From the NCBI GenBank assembly GCA_030549775.1, contig CM060175.1, forward strand, positions 65,957,245 to 66,021,244: 64,000 bases of DNA. The letters are read 5' to 3'. The notes under the pieces were generated by a model that saw nothing but the letters and a program-made list of their open reading frames with translations, searched no databases and was not told where the DNA came from. Positions 46,251-59,639 of the stretch are shown piece by piece. The DNA is from Tamarix chinensis. Its lineage: Eukaryota > Streptophyta > Magnoliopsida > Caryophyllales > Tamaricaceae. Made by a program: the position numbers and the translations under genes. The first letter of the stretch is position 1; each line of letters opens with the position of its first letter.

Positions 46251-49136
46251 TTTTATACACTCAAGAATCCACAAAATAATTAAATTAAATCTCTACCTTA
46301 TGCATGCATGCACGCAGAATCATCACCTACACTATCAACCTCATGCTACCCAACCCATGCTACACCACCTCCTCATGATCCCTCTATAGTGGTGCATGCA
46401 TCCATCATAAAACCCCCCACCTTACTCGACCAACATGTCTCCCATTAGCCATATGTAACAACCCAAACTTTTATATCCTTTGTTTTCGGGTGTTTAGCCT
46501 TTTTATTCAAAACTAATGTATAAAACTTAGCCTAATTATTTTATTATTAACCATTGACTCATAATCCAAATAATTTTTTGAATATTTTTCCCTATTATTT
46601 TACCTTTTTTTTTGTTAAACCTATCCTAAACCTAGTTAGTTTCCCCAGATTATTTTTCCTACCTGTTACCCTAACATATCCAAACTAAACCTAAAACTAC
46701 AATAATACACACACACACACACACCCTTCTTACTATTTTACCCCTAATTTACCTTGCGTGCCCCCATTTTCCTCCTCCAATCACTCTCCCTGCCTCCCTC
46801 CTTACCTCACTCAACTGCCAATACCCCTCTCTGTCAAACCTATTACCCCATCACCTCACCACTCCATTTTCGCATCGGTGTGCTTGTATACATACACACA
46901 CTTATGCCTCTTCACCTCCTCAACCAAACACAAACACTCTTCTATCCCTCTTTATTTTTGTGAGTTTCTTCCCCCCAGCAAACATTACCCTTCCCCTACT
47001 CCCTCTCTCTTAGCCCTATTTGGTTTCACCATGCTAACAACGCCTGAACCTCCACCATCTATCCCCTACACATGCACCCTTCCTCTCCTCCTCAACCAAA
47101 AATCACCTCCTTCCCTCTCTCTTTTCCTTGTTTGAAGCCCAGTCTACTCACTCTCTCAGATCCATTTGGTTTCACCATCATAGCATTAGCATCGTAGCCC
47201 CTTCCTAAGCCTTATTTGATTCCACCGTCACCCAACCATCCACAATTGAACAACCCTATGCATTTTCCTCAACCAAACCAATCACCCATAAACCTAGGTC
47301 ATTTCATCTACCTCTTTTGATTTGCTCAACAACCACCACCCGTCGACATTTTCCCTCACCGACCACACCTTCTCCTTGTAGCCATCGCCATCCCACACCT
47401 TCTCCTTCTTTATCTACTTTTATTCTTCTCCCTTATTCTTCTCTCCTCCCCTAGTATGGTTATTTTGTCTACCTTGCATAGGTTGTGTTTCAACCAACCC
47501 TCCATCCAACAACCAACACATGTTGCCACCTGTAGCCATGTGTCATCCCCTCTACACAACCCACAACCTTCACCACCTCCGGCCTCCTCTTCTCCTTCTT
47601 TTTCTTTTTTTTGTCCCTTATCCCTCATTGCACACCATTTATTCTTCTCCCCTACAACTAAAATCTTTGTAGCACCCCCTGAGCAATGGCATAAATTGAT
47701 GTTGCTCCCCCTTTCACTTTGACACCTCCTTCCATAGCCAACCACCTCTCTTTGACCCATCCTACCATAACCCACTAGCCAAAATTGGCACCACCCTTCA
47801 TTGCTCCTCCCTTATACTTTGGTAGTTTCTACCTTAACCTCCTAATTGAGCCATCCTCCACACTATTCCACACACCATGATGCCTCACTACGTCATAGTA
47901 GCACCACCTTGAGACCAACCACTAATAGTCGTGCCACCCACAGATACCATATCCACTACCCCTGGCTTACCCTTCCACCACAGCCAGCCAACAACCCCCC
48001 TTCGTGCCCATAGCTCATGTTGCACATGCAATATGAGAAGGTTTTTAGTTAAAATTTTTGGTACCTATTTTAATATGTAAGGGTCTTTTGGTAATTTTTT
48101 AAAATAACTTTTTTAATATCATAATGATTTTTTTACTTATTACATATTAATTTAGTAATTATCGTATTATGTTTAGGTATAAAAGTTTGATTAGCGGGGC
48201 ATTGTAATTTTTAGTGGGATACTGCTAGTTTATATTTTTGTTGGAATTTAGGTAACTTTTATACTTTACTAAAATATTAAATATTACATGATAGCACATT
48301 AGGATTTTGAAGTGCAAACCATATTAACTATGCTTGTTATATAATAACTTTTATGCTCTCCTAAAATATCAGACATAATATGATAGCACATTAATGTTTT
48401 TTATATTTGAAATATGTTAGGCATTATTTGTTATATTGTAATATTGTGTTATTTATTATATTATAAAAATTGTAAAAAGATAATGCTATCATATGTAAAA
48501 TATTTTAGGCCCAAAATTATGACAAAAATGATCTCTTATGATTATGTATAACCTGTACATAGAAAATGATAGATTGAGCATGTTTAGATATGATTGTGGA
48601 ATAATAATTGTGGATGTGTGCCCTAGGGGTAATTTGGTCATTTTAGGTGTGTTATGATATATATTTTAAAAAATATGTCTAATGTGTATTATATGTTATT
48701 GAGCATGACATTATGTGAACATGGATATATTAGATACACATGCTTGAGTTTTATGTGTTGAATCTTGAATAAGGGTGAAATGGTCATTTGAGTTATCTAA
48801 TAATTTAATTGCATGATAAATAGTTTAATCACTATTTTTTAGCCTTTTCATGGAAAATATATAAATAAAATGGATTTAGTAATTAAAGATGATGTTAATG
48901 TGGTAATGTTGATATCATGGGCATTTTGGTTATTTTTGGTCTAATGCTCCTAAATGTGAATAATTAAGCCTAGGATGACCTTAGTATATTTTCATGATTG
49001 ATTTTGATAATAATATTTTTTATGGTTGTTTGGGAATAATTGGATATGAGTGAAAATGGTTAAGTATGAAAATTGGATTTATGTTGTTTATATACGATTT
49101 CATAGTCACCTTAATAAAATGCTAATACTTAAAATG

Positions 49137-50088
49137 TGATGCAGGTGCATCCTTATTTTATGATCACATTATTTTCATTAATTTTTCAAAGTTTGAGAGT
49201 CACAAAACTCTCATTACTTGGATAAATTAATCACTTAAAAAAACTACCTATGCAAGTCATTCAAACATTGTCAACATTTACCGCCCCCACAAAATAACAC
49301 CCCACTTTTTAGCCACGTTTTTGTATACTTTTCCCATCCTTTTTAGATCATTTTATTTTATTATTTTAGATCCAAAAACTATAAAAAAAAACATAGCCAA
49401 TTCTGCACCTATAATAGCTACACAAAACATCCACAAGTCCATCTCAAGTTACATGACAAGTCCTCTTTAGCACTTGCAATAAATAATACAGATTTTTGGG
49501 AAGAACAAGGTATGTTAGAAGACATTTCTTACTCATTTTTATGCCTTAAAATATTAAAATGATCTTTTTCTCTTTCTTTGTGAATCAAATGGCAACTATA
49601 TAAGTCATAACTGAGACATGTGATAGGTGGATCAATGTATTCAAAATTTACACTCATATACTCCACCATGACTGAAAACAAGGTTAATGGATTAGGTAAT
49701 TTTATTCATTTGTTTTAGCTCAAATCACATGTATTAGTTGTCTAAGTTGTAAGATTTAATCCTACACTCCATCTATAAATTCCAAGGAGAGAATGAGAGA
49801 AGACACAACTTGTTTTTGGCTGCAACTTTCCTCTCCAAAAACCGAGAGCCCCATCACTTCAACTCAAGTGTAAGATTTTGAAGTTTTGCAAAAATATTCT
49901 AAGATTTATCCTAATGGTTTATACCTTTGGCGGTTCTTGTGAGTGTTGATTCAAAGAGTGACTAAGAACCAATTTTGATTTCCTCAAATCCCTCCCCATT
50001 ATACTCTTATTTATCGATTTCTCGGTTTTTCTAAGCTAACATAAACACCACTTCCTAGCATGACCCAAATCTGATATCATATGCATCA
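49137..50088. mobile_element. Insertion of about 0.95 kb inside element B
   Basis: Comparison with element A (near 43710-43745) shows that B has an extra segment here. It begins TGATGCAGG and ends ATATGCATCA, so the outer seven bases TGATGCA/TGCATCA are inverted. A TATA-like CTATAAAT near 49774 is followed by a GAGAGAATGAGAGAAG leader, as in copia-type solo LTRs. The flanking duplication is not clear. Confidence 0.45.
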
Positions 50089-50462
50089 AAGTAAAAGACC
50101 TCAAGATCTAGAATGGTGGCTCTTTAGATGTCATTACCCTATAGACATGGTTTAGCCTATGATTGATTATGGATTATCCCTTATGTGTCTTAGTACCTCA
50201 ACAAGGTCTTATATCTTATTTTATTTAGCTTTGTAAACTAATAAGGGGTATATATACTTAAGGATTATGTTTCATTGTTAGTAGGGTACTATATTACCTT
50301 CATGTTCCGGTGTGACCAAGGTATCTTTGCTTCTTGGAGTTGATAGTTGGTAGGATACCGTGCTACCTTGGTGCGTCGGTATGACTAAAGTACCTTAGTG
50401 TCTCTAGGTAGATTAATCTTCCCTCAAGTAAATAAAAATAGAAATGATTGATGGATTATTGG

Positions 50463-50690
50463 ATTAGTTGGTAGCAGCCTTTGTGCCTACATGTAGTTCA
50501 GTAGTAGCCTTCATGGCTACTTGTGGATTGATAGTAACCTTTGTGCCTATTTGTGGCTTAGTAGTAGCCTTCATGCCTATATGTGTTTTGGTATTATCCT
50601 TAATGTCTACCTATGTTTTGTAGCCTTCATACCTACCTGTGTTTCTGAAGTAGCCTTCGTGCCTATCAGTGATGCTATGGATTGTTATTA
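50463..50690 (+). repeat. About 32-bp tandem array in element B
   Basis: Diverged copies of TAGCAGCCTTTGTGCCTAC-type units, orthologous in position to the array at 44085-44335 in element A. Confidence 0.85.
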
Positions 50691-52869
50691 GTACGTGCTT
50701 GTAAGTCTACCTGTGATGTTATGAATTTTTATTGGAGTTGATAATGATATATGTGATTGTTTCCATTATTATGGTTTGAGTTGATGTTGTTTCTAATTAT
50801 ACTTCAAAGATAATCTTTTAGATGTTTAATTGGTAAGTTTTAGTTTGCTTCAAATGAATGAGTATGGATAGTATATAGCCTTTGGTGGTATGTGGTTATA
50901 TGAATGATCATTGTATTTCAACCCTCCTATTTATATTTAAATGTCTTATACCGTGGTTTGTTGTGATGTCTTGTATGTGTTCCATGTTAGTTTTTTCATA
51001 TTGGTTTAGTATAAACGGTTGTTTAGTATTATTGTACTAAAGGGTTCTTTTGTGGGCCCCTATCTATTCAATTGGTAGTGGACTTTGGAGGTCAACTTAT
51101 GAGTTTAGTTGATAGCTAGTAGTTCGGATTGCGAGCCTAGGACTATCCGGTGTCTTATTGGTATATTTGATTTTGGTTTAACTTAAATGCTTGTGTCGTC
51201 TTATTCTTTCTCTCTCTTTGAGTTTTTCAATCGTTGATGTTGCTTTTATTTAGCATGGCAATTATCTGTTTGTTCTCTTTATTCTATTCTTATAATCATG
51301 CTATTAATTTAAGTAGAGTAATGATTTTAGCCGTAGCACTTGGTATGAGAATGGTAGAGGAAACCATACTTGTATTAAGTGTGGCAGTAACACCCTTCAT
51401 TTTTATTATTTTAGCTTCCGCAATTAACTCTTTAAACAAAAATTTCAAATCTAAATATTAGGGTGTCAAACCATCCCTAACGTTGCCCCCTCTCATTGCT
51501 TCCTTCATCCACTATCACCTGCTTACCAATGTGTCTCCACCTTACCTTCTTCTTCCTTCCTCCCTTCTCTTGTTTCTCCTCTATTGATGCTCTTGCCATC
51601 CACTCCCTAAATATATGATGCCAACTCACAACACTAATCACCCTACAACATTGAGCCCTAACATTTCCCTTCCTTGGTTTAGTGATCTCCTCGCAAACCT
51701 CTATTTTCCCTATGTGATCGCCCCACATAAAATCCCTTGGATGTGTGACTTTCTTGTGTTATGTGGCTTTTGCAATGTGAGCTCCTCACGTTGGGCACTT
51801 TTTGCTATTTGGGTGGCTAACATTGAGCACTTTGTGGTACATGAGTGGGTCTCATTTGGCATCCTTTGTTGTGTTTATCTCTCACTCATTTTTGGCATGG
51901 CAACCCAGCCTAGTCGAGCTTTGATCAAGGTTGTTTGATGGGTTTTGGTTAAATTATGGATTATTTTTTTCTATCGTTTGTTCGGATGCTAATATGTGTA
52001 TTATTTTATTTTGGATAAGGTAAAAAGAAAAAAGATTAGTGTAGTCTAGGAATTTATATTAGGTTACTTATATTTGTACTTTTGTGGAAAATCAGGTAAT
52101 CCATATACCTTACTAAAATTTAAAAATATTGTATGATAGCATACTAGAGTTCCACTAGATATGCTAGCATGTCTTGTTATTTTGCATTTATTTTTCTAAA
52201 TATGCTAGCATAAAATTATGTATAATGACATATGTTAAATTTTTTTATAATATTATGGGTGTGATATCATGCCATAATAGGTTTAATGTCGTGAGTTAAT
52301 TATGTAAGGTGTATTAGTCTAATATGATATAATGAATATGTTTAGGTGTAGATACACATTATTAATGTTATATATATGCTTTGGGGGTAAATTGGTCTTT
52401 TAAATGTGTTGTGTTTAATTTAAATTGATATGTATGCTTAATGTATATTTTATAATGTTAATTATGAAAGTATGTGATTATGATGAATTAGATATGCATG
52501 TTAAGGTTTATTTTCTTAACCATGTGTATAGGCAAAATAGTTATTTATCAAGTCTTATAATTTACCAACATGCTCAAATATTTCAATTATAGTATTTAGT
52601 CTTCTCATGACAAATTAGTAAATAAAATGGAATTAACATTTAAAATGGGCAATAAAATGGTAATTATGGTCTCGATGGCATTTCTATTATTTATGATCTA
52701 ATGTATCTAAAAGTAAATAACTAGATCTAAGATAACCTAGGTAGATTATTAGATTGACCTTAGTGTTGACTTGGACCTTTATTATGTTTATATAGATTAT
52801 GGTGGTTATGATGCTTAATAAGACATTAATATCAAAGTGAAATATCATATGAGTCAAAAATGATTGTAC

Positions 52870-53075
52870 TTGTTACTGTTCCACCGGGTATAATAGTGGA
52901 CCAGAGCATTATGCCCTACAAAAGGATTTGTGGATGTACCATTCCACTAGATATAATAGTGGTACCTAGGAGCGTTATGCCTTGGAAGGGTTATGTTACT
53001 GTTCCACTAGATATAACAGTAGTTTCCAGCTGCATCTTGCCCTATAAGGGTCATTAAAACCATTCCAGTGGTTAT
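52870..53075 (+). repeat. 60-63 bp tandem array in element C
   Basis: Units with TTCCAC(C/T)(G/A)G.TATAATAGT start at 52879, 52942, 53002 and (diverged) 53063. The core corresponds to the complement of the 54-bp unit of element N. Confidence 0.85.
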
Positions 53076-53725
53076 AAATAGCGACGTTTCTGAATTCAAT
53101 GTGACTAAGTAATTGGAATAATCATAATCACTTATTGATATTATGTATGATTAAGAATGATGGTATGCTCATAACATGGTCTTGGTGATGGTTATAATAT
53201 GGCATCAATTATCATTATCACTGTCACATGTGTTATTTAATGCGCCCACACAATGTGGTCCTTTTCATGCTTAGTTTTATATAAGTGGCTACTTAGTACC
53301 ATTATACTGATGTGTTTTGTTTCATGGTCATCTACCTATTTAATGGGTAATTTTGACTTTGTAGGAATATTTGATGGTATTTGCAGATTCAATACTTTCA
53401 TTGTGTTGCTTGTGGGGAGTGTCATCAGGTTTGATCTAGAGTATTGTTATCTAGAACCTCTCTCTATCTCTCTCTCTCGACTTTTATGTCCTCTATTTCC
53501 ATTAAACGTGTTCTCTTATTTCTATTTCATATCATGTATCTTGGTGGGCTCAATTCTTCCCACATCTTATTTTTAGGTAAAATGTTACTTTTGTCTTGTA
53601 CCAGATATATACTAGGTATAGGAATTATCTTTTCTATCTTGGATGTGGTATAGCACCCCTGTATTTTATTATTTTAGCTTCTACAAGCTTATTTTTTTTT
53701 TATAGTAGTAAATTTAAAGTTCTAC

Positions 53726-54518
53726 ATTAAAAATATGCAAAAACAACTGGATTAAAAGAATTGCGAAAAAGTAACTTTTCATAAGTGAATAAAATAAATT
53801 GTGTAAAACTTGGATTTAGTATTAATGCCTTTGAATTCCCTATTAAAAATTTTAGAATTGATCATAAGCCTAATTATATATTGATTAAGGTTAGAAAAAA
53901 ATGAGTTATTACACAGTGCTTTTAAATATCTGTCAATTTTGTCAACACTATAGTAAGGTTTAGTGGAAGTTAACTTATATTTTTACACTGATGGCATGAA
54001 AGAAAAGGAAAAGGAAAAGAAAGGGAAAACTGCAAAAGTATTATATTATTAGAATTTTTCAGGTTTGAACTTCATTATGATAGTATTTGTGTTAATTTTT
54101 TCTCTAATTTGTAATTTTGTTATGGCAAAATATTTGATTGTATGAATGTGATGGGATGATTATGATGGTGTTGTTTGCATTATAAAGATATATAATACCA
54201 ATATTATTTTTATTTGGGAGGTAACAAAGAGGGAAAGGCAAATATTTTGGGAAAGTGTAACATTTTTGGAGTATTTTGGACTATTTGTATGTATGATATA
54301 CAACAAAATATGTCGGAACTAACATTTTCTTAACTCCATGTTAAAGTTTGATTTATTCTAATATACACATTATCAAAGTTAGTAGAAAAACTTATGGAGA
54401 GGTATATGGTATATTATCTTATGTTATGAGGTAAAAATAATTTTATTATGACATCCGTGATTTTCGTGACATTGTAAAATTAGTTTTTTTTCCTCAGATA
54501 ATTGATGATTTTGTTAAA

Positions 54519-54555
<37 letters not shown>

Positions 54556-56259
54556 GGAAATTAATCATAAAATAATCGGATGTTATCTTTGTACATAATA
54601 CGAGTCTAATTTTCTATATCATTTTGGTATCAAGTATAAAATAAAAACATTAACAAGTTAAATAAGATAATAAGAGAAATTCCATAACATAGAGAAAGTT
54701 TTGGAAATAAACTCCATAGACAATAAAAATTAAATTACAACAAAAGGAAACTATTGATCTAAAAGTTCATAATATATCCAAACAAAAATAGTGGCTATCA
54801 GATAACCAAGACCCTACGTCGAACCTAAAAAATATAGGCACTCCTCCCCAAGAATTACGTTGAGATCGACAAAGTCTCCAAGAAGGTCATAAAAAACTTG
54901 CACGTCAACAATAAGGTCGTCTACTTGTGGGAGTAAGCAACCCCCATAATAAGGACAATTAATACTTATGTATTGAGTAAGATAACAAATACATATCATT
55001 AGGGTAAGGCATGCAACATATAAAAGAAATGGAGGAATGGTAACAAGAACATTATTCCAAATACTAGGCGGTCCATATTATTATTTATTAAAAGAAATGG
55101 AATGCAATATATAAAAGAAACGGAAGAAAGCTAGAAAGAACAATATTCCAAATGTGAGGTGATCCAAATTATTATTTACTTAATTCAATATTTTAACTAT
55201 TATATTTTTGTTTATTTAAAAATACTCTTCCATAGTATGAGCATCTACATTATGTTTGTATTAAAAAAAATTATTACAAGGTAATTTATAAACATATATG
55301 AGATAATATAAATGTTATCTTAATACAATATGCTATACAAATTGTGTATGTCCTTTTGAATATAGCAAAATGTAAAAATAGTTGAAGAAAAATTGGTCCA
55401 GTCAAGTTGGATTAGAATCGTGTTGAATTCACCTTGATTAGAAATCTACAACCAATACAAGTTACATGAAACAAGCATTTAGGCTATTGGCCCATAATTT
55501 GAAATCTTTAGAATTAATACTACCAGATCCGAGCTAACCTAAAACCCAAATAAATTTAATTTTCAAGTAATCTGATTCAAACTCAACTTGAATTATTAAA
55601 TTAATCTGAGATGAAATTTAAAATAACATAATCAAACCTAAGTTAACCACAAAATATGAGCAAACTTAAGTCCAAACTCACCTTACCTGAAAAATTAATT
55701 TGAATCCAAATTGACGCAAACTTGAAGTAACACCAACCCAAAGTAACATAAACCAAATTAGAAAATTGATAGAAAACAAAACATGATCGAACCTAAATTT
55801 AGCCTAAGCTAATAAATTGCACCAAATTAATATAAATATAAAATTATTCAATAAAAACTCAACTTCTGCTAATTATTTGACTCAAAGTGGCCCAAACAAT
55901 AATCAAAACTATCTTGATTTGAACCTAATTTGATCACAAAAAAGAACCACTATATTACGACATAATCCCAACTTGATCCCAAAAAAAAAATCAACCCAAT
56001 GGCAAACCGGATCAAGAGAAACCGACTCTACAAGTGACAACATAGACTCGACCACCACCTCTACTTAATTAGAAGTGCACAAGATAAACATCATCTTCAA
56101 AAATAAAATAATGTGATGATATACAATAGATAGATGATAAAATTTTATCAATTCATGGTAAAAGTTCAATATCATTGAACGTTGATTTTTTTTAAATAAA
56201 ATAATAATGGCTCATATCCGGTAAAGTCAAAACAATAGCCCGCAAGGATTCCATTTCCA
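53726..56259. other. Intergenic; degenerate short-motif DNA at 55380-56060
   Basis: AT-rich DNA with a TA microsatellite at 54522-54552. The 55380-56060 part repeats phrases like CCAAACTCAACTTG and AACCTAAATTTAGCC in a loose, non-periodic way, perhaps an eroded satellite or transposon. No gene was found. Confidence 0.4.
54522..54552. repeat. (TA)n microsatellite
   Basis: About 15 perfect TA units. Confidence 0.95.
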
Positions 56260-56400
56260 CCTTCTGCATAGTAGTTTAGGGCCCTTACATGATACAACTA
56301 GATTGTATAAGTCAGATTCGAATCTCGTTGTTGATATTCGGGTGGTTCCCCACCCCATCTCCCCCCTCTTTCCACCCAGCACATCAGCCAATAAAAATAA
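56260..56400 (+). mobile_element. SINE-like unit with A and B boxes
   Basis: TAGTTTAGGG (56272-56281) fits the Pol III A box, and GATTCGAATC (56315-56324) fits the B box core. The 43-base spacing is normal for tRNA-derived SINEs. The text between (CCCTTACATGATACAACTAG) is not a tRNA anticodon arm that can be folded by eye. The 3' limit is uncertain, and no target duplication was identified. Confidence 0.45.
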
Positions 56401-56544
56401 GGCAGCGCAGAAATAACTTTACTAGCAAGCAAATTCTTATTTAGTAGATCTACGGCAAGTAGACAAAAGAGTTGAAAGATGCGTAGGGTAAGATTACAAC
56501 TTACAATGACCCCCGGTGCTAATGTCATTTCTGATATGATATTT

Positions 56545-58430
56545 TTTAGAATAATAATAATATTTAATATATATATTATTTAAAAAAATATCTGAAGAAC
56601 TTAAAACATTTGATAAGGTATTTGATTTGAAATGATTTGATAGATATATATTTAAATTTAAATATTCTTTATTTTAATATGATATAATATTATAATATAT
56701 TTTCATTGGTTTATACATTTAATTTTAATAAGATATATTAATTAATAATGATAACTAATAGGAATAAAAGTAATAATTAAGGATAACAATTAACAATAAT
56801 AATAATGATTCATATTGACATTAAAATATAATGTCATTAATAATAATTAATATTATATGAGATATTATCATTATTAAAATAATATAAAAATAATTATTAA
56901 TAAAACATTAAAATATTTGATAATGATAAAAATGAATAATAAAAAATTAATATTAATAACTGTTAATATCTTACTATTAATAGTAATTACTAATTCTTAT
57001 TAATTACTATTAATATTAAATATTCATTATTAATTATGAATAATAAATATTGAAATTAAAATCAACCAAATTAATTAATAATAATATATAATTAATAGTA
57101 CCTAAAATTAGTTGATAATATATTTTATTTTTAATGATATTAATATTAAAAATTAATTTATAAACAATAATTAAATTATATTTCTAGTAATAAAAAATAA
57201 TCATACTTAATAATAATAACTCATACGGACATGTCATAATCAAAATAATAATTCATATAATTATCTATAGTATTATGTATATTAATTATTTGAAGTAATA
57301 ATTTTTGTGCTTTTAAATTTTCTTAATTTTTCTTCATCATTATTATTAAATAATATTATTATTTATTATTTAAATATTGTTAATATGTTTCTATCTTTAT
57401 TAGTTATTTATCATTTTGATTAATAATATGGCAATAATAAAAAAATTATGGTTTAGTTAGTAGTTATTATTATTAATTAGTTGTAACTAAGTTTATTCAT
57501 ATTTTAAAAAATAAAATTAATTAATAAATATTGTTGATAATAGTATATAAATAATTAGTGATTAATAGTGATCATTATGTTTATATTATTGAAAATTATT
57601 AAAATTAACATTGCAAAATGATACCAATAACAAATAATAATTGCTATTATTAATTACTAACAAATGATATGGATGGTAAATTTTAATTCTTAATTATGAA
57701 CATCAATTGTTAATAATTATCATTATTACTAAACATTTATTAATGTTAATTTTAATAATAATAATAATTAATATTAATAATTTATAATAATTATTAAAAT
57801 TGGTATCAATAAAAAATAAAATTTGCCTTGTTTCCTAATTATATGTTTGTTATTTAAAAATTATGTTTTACAATTATGATTAATATTATTTTTAATAACT
57901 ACTAATTTATTATTAAATTTAATATTTATTATCAATAATGAATTGCATATCATAGTTAGTATTATTTATATAAAATATTTAAATATATTTTAGATAAAGA
58001 ATATTGGTATTTATTATAATTATTAGTTATAACTAATATTATTTTTTATCATATATTTCATTATTGTTATTGTTATTAATTACTCAATTAACTACAATTT
58101 ATACTATTCATATTTTTAAAAATATTTTATAGTTATAACCAATATTAATTTCATTAATTTTTTATTTTTTATTATATGTAAGATTATTATTTATAATTAT
58201 AATTAATATTATTTTACAAATAATTTACTCATTAATAAAATTAAATATTGTGTATTAATTAATTGTTATTAATTGTGGCTAATAGCTGTCCGATGCAGAT
58301 AGAAATTATAAAAAGGTAATGGAAATAAGGATGTGTGGATAGATAAAAGTAATTATAATATGTGATAATAATAAAACTATAATAATTTAAATATTTAATA
58401 TAAAGTAGTAGAATTAATTCATAAATTTAT
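56545..58430. other. Extreme AT-rich tract (possible matrix attachment-like DNA)
   Basis: Nearly 1.9 kb consist almost entirely of A and T in irregular ATTAATAAT-type words, without a dominant period. It is the most AT-biased stretch of the window. Such DNA often serves as a nuclear matrix attachment region or is eroded transposon. Neither can be proven from the sequence. Confidence 0.5.
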
Positions 58431-59639
58431 AATTTATAATAAAAGAGGGAAGCGGGGACATGCGATGATACGCGACGGGGTGCGAGCGACAAGCCGAATC
58501 CAAGGGGAACCTAATACTTAAACGGCACGATTGAATCATCAAGGAAATGACACGTAGAAGATGGCAGGCAAAGAGTAAAGACGACTTCGCTCACTGTATC
58601 GCACATGAACACCAACAAAAGTCTTCGATAAGTCTAAGAGGTCCCTAGCCCACTAAGTGAACAAAGTCGACTTTCAAATATTTTAGGTTTGATTTATTAA
58701 AATGGCAACTCGATCAATTTATTGAATTAGGGGTTTTTTATTTAAAATATAATTTTTACTTCATGTGAGATGTTTGGCGATTTTATCTCATCCAACACTA
58801 GGAAAAAACGCAGCATCACATGTCCCTTGCCCAAAAAACTCTTTCTCCAATCGGTTAATTTTGCCGAAGTATCTAAAAAAAATTATTATCGTAAAATTAT
58901 TACACGAACTTATTTTCTGCTCTTATACCCTACCTTCCATCTACTTTTTCTGTACAATTATTACAAAAAGTTATAAAAATTTATCTTTAACCATGTGGTT
59001 GTGACTTGTGAGCAATATAGGGAGAACTATTTTTTTCCCCCAAAAATACAAGGTATGGATAGGTCCAGTATGCATGGGTTTTTTTATGTATTGTTTCGGT
59101 TTCTATAGCTCGAAGGCTCATATATAAGCGAACAACTTCATTTTATTCTTCGTCATAAACATATCAAGTATATGTTTCATTATAATTTTTTTTATCAAAG
59201 GAAGTCTTCGTTCAATCTTCCAATAAAATTTTACACTTTTTTTTCTAACACTCATAATGAATAATAAATTTGAAGCCTTGAAACTACGAGGAGTTTAAAA
59301 CTCCGACAAGTTACGACGAGTTTGGAACTCTGATAAAAACGAAGATGGGGCCATAACCCTAACATATTATGATAATGGATTAGAATACTAACAAGCTATA
59401 GATACATAGAAGAAATGCAAAGGAGTTTTTCAAATATTAATTACCACTTAGATAAAAAGGTAAAATTTATTTTTTTAGTATTATAAATTATATCAACGAG
59501 TTAACCATGATAAAATTAATATTTTTTTATTATATTATTATGGTAAAGTCTTTAAGGATATTATTAGAAATTTTTTATGACAGGGCAAATATTTTCTTAT
59601 CGTAAAAAACTTGTAACATGTGTTAAATAAAATGACAAA
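58431..59639. other. Region upstream of the MULE transposase relic
   Basis: A GC-richer patch (58446-58640) is followed by mixed DNA with a TATA-like CATATATAAGCG near 59119-59130 and a leader-like AACTTCATTTTATTCTTCGTC. It may be the promoter of the MULE transposase gene or of a separate lost transcript. No terminal inverted repeat was identified. Confidence 0.35.

Larger units (their letters stand above)
46454..51470 (+). mobile_element. Long solo-LTR-like element B inserted in C
   Basis: It begins TGTAACAACCC and ends TTAGGGTGTCAAA, a mutated form of GGGTGTTACA. It is flanked by CCATA (46449-46453) and CCATC (51471-51475), a one-mismatch 5-bp duplication. It parallels element A over its whole length (pyrimidine-rich 5' part, GATAGCACATTAGG phrases, tandem array, the GTGGCAGTAACACCC 3' part). 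It has an additional 952-base insertion at 49137-50088. There is no protein-coding capacity. Confidence 0.7.
46251..53725 (+). mobile_element. Element C, LTR-like, split by element B
   Basis: The right part (51471-53725) ends TAGTAGTAAATTTAAAGTTCTACA, matching the end of element N and, less closely, A and B. It carries a 60-63 bp tandem array at the homologous position (52870-53075). Its left part must lie before 46454, because B is inserted there with the duplication CCATA/CCATC. The exact 5' end is unclear (after about 46240). No coding text of a retrotransposon was found. Confidence 0.55.

Noticed and set aside
58446..58640. Possible tRNA or structured RNA in the GC-richer patch
   Set aside because: No cloverleaf, T-loop GTTCGA box or paired acceptor ends could be found by eye.
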